From assembly GCA_030435675.1 (NCBI GenBank), contig CM059623.1, forward strand, positions 8,210,012-8,274,011: 64,000 bases of DNA. Reading direction: 5' to 3'. Of the stretch, positions 56,053 through 64,000 are shown in pieces. Made by a program: the position numbers and the translations under genes. Origin of the DNA: Steinernema hermaphroditum (taxonomy: Eukaryota; Nematoda; Chromadorea; Rhabditida; Steinernematidae). The notes under the pieces were generated by a model, which saw nothing but the letters and a program-made list of their open reading frames with translations, did no database searches and was not told the origin of the DNA. The first letter of the stretch is position 1. The number at the start of each line of letters is the position of its first letter.

Positions 56053-56608
56053 CTTTGGGACTCCTGACCTAAAAGTAATGCCCCTTTCTCCTTGGAATGG
56101 GCACGCCCGACGCGCTTATCAACTACCAGAACACAAAAAGTGTTCAAAGAACCCTCAGCTCAGCTTTTAAGGCAAACAAGCAGTGGGCCAAAAAAAGCCA
56201 AGAACTGCGATTGTCATGTTTTGGCGAGATGTTTGATGCCCGGAGCAGAGGGCGGGACAGACACACGGCCTCTAAAGACAACAAAAACAAACAGATAAGT
56301 TCGTGCAGACGCGGAACAGTGATTCTGCAGACGACATGAGAGGAGCAGCTGGTAAAAGATCAACGACACTCGAAGGCGCAGTCGGAAAGAATGTAGAGAA
56401 TCTGTGAAATGGGGGTTTCTGACTCGGTTTCTTTGGAAGGAAGAGGGACACTTGGAACACAGTATTACCGTGTCGGTATTGGCCGGAGAAGTGCAGTCTC
56501 GATGGGCAGACACAGACAGTCGAGACGCTGTGAATCGCGGCCTGCAGAGGAGGCGGCGGGCATTCTGGAGAGAGTGCCTCCGCGAATCGGTCCTCTTCAG
56601 CTGCTCCA
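56053..56608. other. divergent promoter region
   Basis: 556 bases between the copy-2 thioesterase start (-) and the kinase start (+). It ends with a CCTCTTCAG acceptor eight bases before the kinase ATG, consistent with trans-splicing. No other gene is supported. Confidence 0.4.
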
Positions 56609-57859
56609 ATGACGTAAGTGTGCCGTCGCCGAGTCCCAGAATCCGCGCCATTTCAGGGCGAAACTAATCAACAACAACACTGAGACGCTGGCGGACTTCC
56701 TGCGCCCGAGCGAAGCCGTTCGTGGCCGCTGGATGGTCCTCGCGCGCATCGGCTGCGGCGGCTTCGGACAAGTCTTCTCGGCAACCGATCTCCTCAGCGG
56801 CGGCGGTGTCGCCATCAAGGCCGAGGCGCATCACAGCCCAGTAGGTCCCCTCCCGGATTCCCTCACCGTCTCTTTCAGTTCCCGCAGCTCTACAACGAGG
56901 CGATTTTCCTGAGGGAGCTGCAGGCGTCCCGCGGCCAGCACGGCCACCCCTACGTGCCCCGCTTCCACCACTTCGGCCACTGGGACGGCGTCAGCTACAT
57001 GGTCACCGAGCTCTGCGGACCCAACATGCGCATGCTGAAGAAGGCCACCCGCGGTGACGTCTTCTCCGCCTTCGCCTCCTTCTGGCTCCTCAAGCAGATG
57101 CTGCTCGCCGTCCGCAGCATCCACGACTTCGGCTACCTCCACCGCGACGTCAAGCCGGCCAATTTCGTCATCGGCGCGCCACAGAACTACGGCCGCCGCT
57201 TCTACATCATCGACTTCGGGCTCGTGAAGCGCGAGCGGCGCCGCGACGAGCGCTCCTCCACCCGGAGCCGCTTCAAGGGCACCCTCCGCTACGCGTCTCT
57301 GGGCGCTCAGCGCAGCGACGCGCCCCTCCGTTCCGACGACCTCTGGTCTGTCTTCTACATCACCGTCGAGAACATCTGCGGACAGCTCCCCTGGCGTTCG
57401 CTGGCGGCGAAGCACGCCGTCGACTCCTCGAAGACGTCGTGCCACAACTCCGCCTTCGCCAACATCTGCTATCCCGGGGTGAGTCCCGGCACCGTACCCC
57501 AGCTACAGCATCTTTTCAGTACCGGACGGTGCCGCGCGTACTGCAGCGCCTTTTCAGTTACTTGTCGAGCGGCAACTTCGACTCCGACCGCGACTACGCG
57601 AAGATCGTCGAGCTGGTGGTGAGTCCTCACGCCCCCTCCCCCACACACGCTTCTTCCCTTTCAGGACGAGGAGATCGCGAGCCTCGGCGTCGACGAACGC
57701 TCCACTCTGCTCGACTGGGAGGTTCCCTTCGCCCACGCGGTCAGTCGCCCACTCCGCTCCTCATCTTCTTCTCTCTTTCAGGCTGCCGACGTCGCCGGAT
57801 TCTCGAAGACGCCACAAGTGCCGTCACTCCACAACAACCGCGTCGAAGTCGGTCGTTAG
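56609..57859 (+). CDS. TTBK-type protein kinase (casein kinase 1 superfamily)
   Basis: Ser/Thr kinase of the CK1/tau-tubulin kinase branch, which is hugely expanded in nematodes, often in sperm. The ATG lies just after a TTCAG acceptor; exon 1 holds only ATG AC. Kinase features: ARIGCGGFGQVFSATD (Gly loop), VAIKAEA (catalytic Lys), YNEAIFLREL, HYFGHWDG-like hinge read as FGHWDGVSYMVTELCG, then DFGYLHRDVKPANFVIG (HRD with Lys), YIIDFGLVKRE (DFG), FKGTLRYASLGAQ and DDLWSVFYITVENICGQLPW. These match TTBK more than CK1 proper. C-terminal exons are short and end EVGR. About 350 residues, a kinase domain with little tail, as is usual for the nematode-specific subfamily. All catalytic residues are present, so activity is likely. 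AATAAA at 57919-57924. Confidence 0.92.
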
Positions 57860-58102
57860 CATTTCACTACCCCCTTTTGCTTCTGTCCGATTTGATTAAT
57901 GATTGCAAAGTTATCATAAATAAACTCTTCTCTGTGAAAGTAGTCCTTTCGGGCGATCAGAGTACCTCCGATTTTCGTACCTTCAGTTGTTGTCGGAGTC
58001 GCGTTTCTCCGAAATCTGCGTTCCACGCCCTCCGTAAATAGTGCCGTTTTGTAGTGCGTGCGTGAGGGTTCCACTGGTCGCCGATGTGGATGTCCAGAGG
58101 CG

Positions 58103-59248
58103 ATGGACTACATCGAGGAGGCGAAGCGCTTCCGTTTCAACTCCTCCACCACCGTACCCCTCCTCGAGTGGTTCTATGACTTGGGGGTGCGGAATCTGGT
58201 GGTCAACTGTGTCGGGGTGGCCACGAATCTCTCCGTGCTCTTCGTCGGACTCTCCGCGCGGAACGTCGGCGCCAAACAGAAGGTGAGCGGCGCCGTCTTC
58301 CGAAGGCTTCCGAGAGTTTCAGATGCCGACTCTCTGCATGACGCTCTCCAACCTGACGGCTTCCATGGCGCCCTTCGCCCTCAACGTCTTCTACTTGGCG
58401 CTCTTCAATGCCGGCCAGGAGGCGAACTTTATCGTCTGCAACGTCTTCCGAAAACTCGGGCACCACGCTCAACTGACTGGAATCTGGTCGGTCCTGGTAG
58501 GTCCCGCCGCGCCGCCTTGACCTTTGCCTCCAGGTGGTAGCCATCGACCGCTACTTCGCCCTCTGCTCGAAGCGGGACCTCAGTCGTCGCCTTCTCGCAT
58601 TCTTCTTCCTCCTACCGTACCTCTACGTGGTAGGACCCCAACAGTACGCAGGATCCCTGTCCTTCTTCAGGCGGTAATCGTCGTCGTCGAGATGCACGTC
58701 CGGACGACGGCCTTCGACTTCATTTGCGGCGCCACCCTCGAGGGACCCTTCTGGATGACGAACCTGACACTCTTCGTGTGGACAGTCGCCGCCCTCGCGG
58801 CTACCGTACTCAGCGTGCTCGTCCTCCGCTTCGTATGGGGCTACTCGGCGCGCTACCACAACACGAGTCTCCGTCGCGACCTCCGCCACGAGAAGCGCGT
58901 CGCCGTCGCAGTCTTCCTGCAAGCCTTCCTCCCCGTCCTCGTCTCCGTCCCCCTCCTCATCACCCTCGTCTTCAACTACAACGGTACTCTCCACGAGTCG
59001 TCCTCCTACAGGGCCCTTCAGGCATCGGACACCTTCTCCCGCTCTGGTTCACCTGGGGCTCCAACGTCTCCATGTTCGCCTACTTCGCTCTGAACCCCTT
59101 GATTACGGCAGCCTTCGTCAGATACTACCGCGACGTCCTCCGGGGACTCCTCTGCGCGTGGCGAAGACCGAAGACGGTCGTCTCGAGGGTCGAGGCGGCG
59201 ACGACGTCGGCACGGCGCACTGACGACTCTCCGGGCGGAAGATTCTGA
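58103..59248 (+). CDS. seven-transmembrane G-protein-coupled receptor (rhodopsin-like)
   Basis: Five exons. Hydrophobic helices: FYDLGVRNLVVNCVGVATNLSVLFVGL (TM1), MTLSNLTASMAPFALNVFYLALF (TM2), then TGIWSVLVVAIDRYFALC across an intron (TM3 with DRY as IDRYFALC), LLAFFFLLPYLYVVAVIVVVEM (TM4), WMTNLTLFVWTVAALAATVLSVLVL (TM5), a basic loop (RRDLRHEKRVAV), VFLQAFLPVLVSVPLLITLVF (TM6) and LWFTWGSNVSMFAYFALNPLIT (TM7, NPLIT for NPxxY). An extracellular NSS sequon is at the N-terminus. This pattern fits a nematode rhodopsin-type receptor such as srsx or a peptide receptor; the ligand is unknown. The last intron uses the second of two nearby acceptors (CCTTCAG). AATAAA at 59276-59281. Confidence 0.85.
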
Positions 59249-60069
59249 TTCTGTGTGCGACCTAATACAGAGTAGAATAAACCCTATCGGCCAAAGATGG
59301 GCTTCGATAAGGTGCTCGATGATTCTGGAAGGCGACGCTTCGGGTCTACATCTGCTATTTCTCGAGTCGATTCCGCCTTCTGGGAGGCGGCTCCCAACGT
59401 CGCCTTTCTCTCGCTCAGAACCATCGACGTCTGCATCGGCTTTCTTGCCATCTGTGCCCTCCTAAACCCTTCGGAATTCGATCGATCTGCAGATTCCGGC
59501 TCCACTAGGTGACAATAAATCGATCGGCTCCGTTTCCCAAGAAGAAGCAAAGGAGAAAGAGTGGTTGAGACGTAGCAGATGGCACCTCCTCGGCTTGCCG
59601 AGATTGAGCATCGTCCCATGGAACTTAGTGATCGCCTCTGCAAGACTCTAGGCGAGACATAAGACAGCGGCACATCTTCCTCGAGATCGGAGGGACGGTT
59701 GCCATGGAACGGTCGATATATCCGGCTCTTCCTATGCGCCTTGCAAGTCGTTTCGGCAAAGGGGCGGAAACGAGCTCTTCCAGTCCGGCGCCTCCCTTCT
59801 TCGCACCTTTCGATTCGTGGCTCGCCAAATATTTTGGTTCTCTCTGATAACGACCCCCAATCACTATCAAAACAGACGCTCTAATCCATTGTCACACCGA
59901 GAAACGACGTGTTTAGGCGTGCCCTCCGCTTGTGTACCCCTTTTTCTTCAGGCTTCCCCGGGCCCTTTTCCATCGCTGTTTATACATCTGCTTCAGCAGC
60001 AGACACGGCCCCTCTGGCGTGGATTCCCGTTGAGGCACTTCCGGAAGCGGCCGCCATGAGTCTGCGCAT
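59249..60069. other. intergenic; possible tiny transcript
   Basis: A plus-strand frame at 59297-59512 (MGFDKVLDDSG, with a hydrophobic IDVCIGFLAICALL) is followed within 10 bases by AATAAA (59516), so a tiny gene is possible but has no homology support. The rest shows nothing. Confidence 0.35.
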
Positions 60070-61770
60070 ATGATTCCCCCGAAGCATCTCCTCGTCCTCT
60101 GCCTCTTCTGTGGACTCATCTTCGTCTTCTCTTCCATCTACGCTCCCCCCTGGAAGGACGCCTTCTCCGTCTCTCAAAGCGTCGAGGCGCCGGGGTCTCG
60201 CCAGCCCCCTTCCGAAGTGACTCTTTTGCTTTAGGGCCATGGACTACTGTAACCACTGCCTAGTGCCGGACGTCTTCAGAGGGACGCTGACCGACCTTGG
60301 CGACGAGGACCGCGTGACGCTGGTCGTACACGCGAGTTTCGACCGCGTCGGCGAGCGGACGGCTCTCCAGGTACGGTCTCGAGGAGAAAAGGCTCTCCTA
60401 GAAGGGTACCCTTGAGGGTCAATTCGAATGCTGAACTTGTTGCGGTTTTCAACTCTTATTCCCTGAAGGCTACTCGGGGTACCACTGCATCATGTTTTGA
60501 GTGTGTTTTCGCGAATTTACGTTTTTGGGCGTTTCATATCGAAGCATACCTAACCAAAGCAATGCATCTGCTGGGTAAACACGAGAAACAACAATCAATT
60601 CGCCGGCTTTTTGACGGAATCGAGGTGAGAAGAGGTCTGATTTAGGTGAACAACTGGCAGGGGCCGGTGTCTCTCTGCGTTGTCTTCCCCTCGGCCGCCG
60701 ACGAGGAATCGGCGCAGCGCTTCGTCTCCTGCACCCTTCAAAAGGTCCGTTCGAACGCTTGCTCCAATGACTCCGTTATTCAGCTCCGAATCCTCCGCCA
60801 GGCGCACCCGAACGTCGAGCGCCACCTCAGCGTCCACTTCCTCTTCCCTCGCGCCCGACACAACTGCTCCGGCGCCGACTTCTTGGTCTCGGAGGAGTTG
60901 TTCTCCGCACAGAACTACTCTGAGGAACCTTTTCCAGGCCGAACTTTCGAGGGCTCCATAGAGGCGGTCACCTCCTACCCTATCAATGTCGCCAGAAACG
61001 CCGCCCGAAGAGTCAGATGGACCTGAGGCGCTCCCATAAAAGGTGGTTGCAGATGGCCAAGACGAGGTTCGTGCTCATCGCCGACCTCGACCACCTCTTC
61101 TCGGCGCACTTCGAGAAGAAGATGGCGCCTCTCGCGAAAAGGAAGCTCTCGGAGAACCCGAAGCTCGCGCTCGTCTACCGTATCTTCGAGGTCGAGAGGG
61201 ACGTCGAGAAGTAGGCTCAACTACCGTACTCCCCATTTCAATCCTTCCAGATTGCCCGAAACGAAAGCGGACCTTCTAGGACTCTTCGAGGACGGCAAAG
61301 CGGCGGTGTTCCACAGGCACTACCACGCCCACCGTATCCCGCTCCTGGAGGAGTGGCTCCAGAGCAACGAGACGACCACCGAAGACGTTCCATCGGTGCA
61401 GTTCGTCCGCCCCTACTTGGACTTCGCCTGGGAGCCACAGTTCGTCGCTCTGAAGACGATCCCCGAGCACGATGAGTCGTTCCTTTACCCAGTCAGAGAC
61501 AACACCGTCCTGGTAGGTCCCCGGCCTCTGTCCCCCGTCAGCGGAGTCCTCCAGAGATGGGAGATGTGCCGCGCCGGCTTCGAATTCGCCGTCGTCCACG
61601 ACGTCTTCATGTTCCACCTCGGCGTCAAGACGAAAACGGAGACAGAATTCGTGAAGGCGGCGCAGAGGCGCGTCGACAAGAGGTCGCAGCGGGCGCTCCG
61701 GGAGTTCGTCAAGCGAATGCGGCGTCAGTACCCGGCCAGCGAGAAGAAGTGTCCTGTCTTTCGGCTCTGA
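60070..61770 (+). CDS. GT49-type glycosyltransferase (LARGE/B4GAT1-like), type II membrane
   Basis: GT49 enzymes add glucuronic acid to glycans in the Golgi (B4GAT1, the LARGE C-terminal domain). The N-terminus is a signal anchor: MIPPKHLLVLCLFCGLIFVFSSIY. Lumenal part: RVTLVVHASFDRVGERTALQ, then after a long 273-nt intron NNWQGPVSLCVVFPSA, LRILRQAHPNVERHLSVHFLF, TSYPINVARNAARR, RFVLIADLDHLFSAHFEKKM with DLD as the metal-binding DxD, HRHYHAHRIPLLEEWL, RPYLDFAWEPQFVALKTIPEHDESF and WEMCRAGFEFAVVHDVFMFHLGVK. The order and YPIN-xARN block are GT49 hallmarks. The C-terminus is basic and ends CPVFRL. About 430 residues. The intron at 61214-61250 contains CTACCGTACT. Substrate unknown. Confidence 0.84.
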
Positions 61771-61955
61771 GCCCCCTCTCTCCTCGAGAGGCCAAGAGAA
61801 CGCACTCTGCTGCCAAAGCAGCTGCCACGGAGAATAATATTTTCGCCCGAAGCACTCGTCCCCACGTACGCAATGTCGATTCCAGCTGCCCCTGAGTCAC
61901 AGAAGTCATAATTCATTCCGACGCACGCGCCAATCATCAGCCGGAAGGGTCCTCT

Positions 61956-62784
61956 TCAGGGGTATACGGTAGGGTTGTAGAGGCCGGCGGCGGCGCCGTT
62001 GGGGACGTAGGCGGAGGAGTAGTAGAAAGGGTCGATCATGTAGGGGTTGGCGGAGGGAGAGACGAGGCCCGAAGCGGCCGTCGAGTGGTAGAGCGAGGAG
62101 ACGAGCTCCTCGTTGAACGACTTCATGTAGGAGGCGGCGGAGAGGCTCTCGCAGAGACTGAACTTGGGTACGGTAGCGGGGGTCTGCTGCTGGGAGGCAA
62201 CAACAGCCAGCGGCTGGGAGAGCTTCAGCGCCTTCGAGGCCGACTCCGCAGCGGCGGACGACTTGTTGGCCGTCTGCAAGGGATCGAGGCTGTTCTGGAG
62301 GGAGGTACGGTACCTTGAGCCAGTCGGCAAGGGAGTAGATGTAGTTGATGGCGGCGCGAAGGATCTTCAGCTTGGAGACGCGTTTGGAGTTGGCGCGGAG
62401 GGCCGGCAGGTGGAACTTGAGGACGAGGAACGCCTGGTTCACCGTGTGCACCCTTGTCCGCTCGCGGGCGTTCCGCTTCGCCACGGCCACCGAGGGCCTC
62501 TCGCCGTTGAGACGCCGTTTCGGCGACGTCTGGCGCATAACCACGGGCCTCAGCACGGGCGGCTCTGAAACGGCGCCGTTCGGGGAGGGGGCTCGTCGCC
62601 TACCTCGCTGTGCGGCCTCGGCGCCTCCGAAATGCGGATTCGGGATCTGGCGGATCTCGACCATCTCCTCGAGGCTCTTCTCGGCCTCGAACTGCTGCGC
62701 CACGGCTACACAGATCGCCTCCTCCTTGCCCGATATCAGCTTTCCCAGGTTGCTTTCCGAGACGCCTTTGGATCTCAGGGCCAT
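61956..62784 (-). CDS. bHLH transcription factor (class A, atonal/Net-like)
   Basis: Three exons (62605-62784, 62314-62565, 61956-62273). The bHLH domain is at about residues 82-138: KRNARERTRVHTVNQAFLVL (basic region and helix 1), a loop, then KRVSKLKILRAAINYIYSLADWL (helix 2). The basic region has NARER, so E-box binding is expected after dimerising with an E protein. NARERTRVHT and SKLxILRxAxNYIxSLA most resemble ATOH8/Net, though other tissue-specific families cannot be excluded. N-terminal MALRSKGVSESNLGKLISGKEEAI looks like a structured or regulatory piece; the C-terminus is Tyr/Ser/Pro-rich (NPYMIDPFYYSSAYVPNG), perhaps activating. The donor at 62313 reads GTACCGTA. It would regulate cell fate; the target tissue is unknown. 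Confidence 0.85.
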
Positions 62785-63598
62785 CGGATCCCCGCGCAGA
62801 GGCGGAATCTGGGGGACAGCGTCGGGGCGACCGTAGCGGCGCCGCCCCTCTCAATTATTCCATTATCACTCCGGTGCTAATTCGATATTTATGGAATATT
62901 AGAGGTGCGCGCGTTCCGGGAAACACCGACGCTCCGAAGGCGCCTTCGGAAACATTCGCCTGCAGAGGAAACGTAAAAAGGGGCCGGGAGTGCGCTCGGA
63001 GCCGTAAATCTCCCGTTTATGGAGACCATTAGCTCCGCAGCACTAACGACGTCGGCTTGTGTTGCGATCTTGGAGGCGCGCCTGCGAGGCGACTCTATGA
63101 GGAGCTACAGTATACATCTGCGGGAGGGAACGAGGTCGAAACGAGACAATTTGGGTTCCTTCCCTCAGATGCCACGACGCTCGATGTCGAGCCTTTGCAG
63201 GCACTCCACGAAATTTACAATTCCGTGTACCTCTAAGCGACCACCAACACAACATAGCAACCACTTACAAGGGAAGTACACAACATGACCCCCGCCGATT
63301 TGACTGAAAGTTGGTGTGCGGATAGAGCTTGGCGGAGAGTAGCTACTGTGCAAAAAATGGGTGGTCGAGGGGTTGTGCTCTTCACCGCCATATTTTGGTC
63401 TCGGGTTCGACTCCCATAGGAAGCTGTAATTTCTCCTTAACGATTTTTACTACACGTATATCTTGCGCTTTCACAGTTTTCCAGGTTCCAAAACGTTTTT
63501 GTTGTTGAAAAGAAAAGATGACAAAAAGCCAAGAGGTTGTTAAGAAGTGACTGTGATATAGAGACCCATTATTACATTTATTACAAGCAGGAAGCATC
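62785..63598. other. intergenic; weak tRNA-like sequence
   Basis: At 63358-63420 a box-B-like GGTTCGACTCC follows a box-A-like TGGTCGAGGGG at tRNA-like spacing, but stems do not pair. No gene is supported. An AATAAA on the minus strand (about 63573-63578) belongs to the gene entering from the right. Confidence 0.4.
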
Positions 63599-64000
63599 TT
63601 ATATACAGCAATGATCATCGATAACGAAATGAGTGAGGCAGTAATAGGATGTACAGTGAGCACAACGGACATGAGAACCACTGTCGCATAAAGCACATCT
63701 CTCAAAACACTCAAAATCGAAGCAGTAATTTTCGGGGGTTTGGAATGAAGGATGTCGCTTTTTGGGGATAAATTCGACGGATCTTCCGGGCTGTTTTTTC
63801 ATTTGATTAAAGCCGGACCTTACTTATTATTTCTCTAGCGAAATCCATTTCTTCCTCAAAAATATACGCTGTCGCCTTGTCTACTGGAAAATTTTGGGAC
63901 AAAATGTAAACAATATTGCTGCCATTAAACTTCCGCTCATTTCAAGACTTTTCGGATGGCGGACCTTGTAACGGTTTCCGCTTTGATTCTTCCTTGATGT
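63599..64000 (-). CDS. 3' end of a Cys/His-rich gene, partial
   Basis: Not recognised. The last exon (63599 to about 63798) reads FIPKKRHPSFQTPENYCFDFECFERCALCDSG, HVRCAHCTSYYCLTHFVIDDHCC and stops; five CxxC or CxxH pairs suggest a small zinc-binding end. AATAAA lies just beyond the stop. An upstream exon (about 63836-63885, ending AYIFEEEMDFAREII) precedes a GTAAGG donor, but its phase does not join the last exon perfectly, so either a splice site or the frame is misread. The rest lies outside the window. Calling it a B-box or similar finger would go beyond the evidence. Confidence 0.5.

Noticed and set aside
63358..63420. tRNA-like box A (TGGTCGAGGGG) and box B (GGTTCGACTCC)
   Set aside because: The acceptor and T stems cannot both pair at proper spacing and no anticodon arm is convincing; at best a decayed tRNA or SINE piece. 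A covariance-model scan would settle it.

Overview
This window looks like part of a compact nematode genome. Several lines of evidence point the same way. The left edge carries the 3' exon of a small MSP-domain sperm protein (SSP type). A ground-like domain protein, an FSN-1 (F-box/SPRY) orthologue, a CUB/von Willebrand A protein, a vWA/C-type-lectin protein and a TTBK-type kinase are all typical of nematodes. Most introns are 35-50 nt, and many coding starts sit just after a TTTCAG-like acceptor, as expected for spliced-leader trans-splicing. The species cannot be named from the sequence alone. All gene models were built by hand from reading frame, splice sites and remembered family conservation; no search was run. 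For multi-exon genes the coordinates give the coding span with introns included.

Layout, 0-13.7 kb: SSP-like fragment (+), abi-1 (+), Yippee-like (-), TTC9-like TPR protein (-), ground-like protein (-), a protein of three RNase-H1-type hybrid-binding domains (-), a 2.8 kb gap, then a complete UDP-glucose pyrophosphorylase gene (+). 13.7-19.7 kb: a 4.2 kb gene-free stretch holding three DNA-transposon remnants (a TA-flanked miniature element, a 422-bp near-perfect palindrome with TTA target duplications, and a deleted mariner), followed by a second, nearly identical UDP-glucose pyrophosphorylase copy that lacks the first coding exon.

19.9-31.5 kb: a proline-rich protein with two CRIB-like motifs (-), an acidic repeat protein (+), fsn-1 (-), mitochondrial ribosomal protein L3 (-), an F-box protein (+), bystin (-) and CDPF1 (+). 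31.7-37.6 kb: an IgGFc-binding-family secreted protein, a vWA/C-type-lectin protein and a probably domesticated ISXO2/Merlin transposase (all +). 38.5-48.5 kb: five short secreted-protein or peptide-precursor genes mixed with a CUB/vWA protein (-) and an F-box/leucine-rich-repeat gene (+).

49-64 kb: two BAAT/acyl-CoA-thioesterase paralogues facing each other, with a basic low-complexity protein and a mucin-like single-pass membrane protein between them, then a TTBK-type kinase, a 7TM receptor, a GT49-type glycosyltransferase (all +), a bHLH factor (-) and the 3' end of a Cys/His-rich gene (-) leaving the window. There are no operons in the bacterial sense. The genes mix housekeeping functions (translation, ribosome assembly, nucleotide sugars), actin and ubiquitin regulation, and a secreted/extracellular set.
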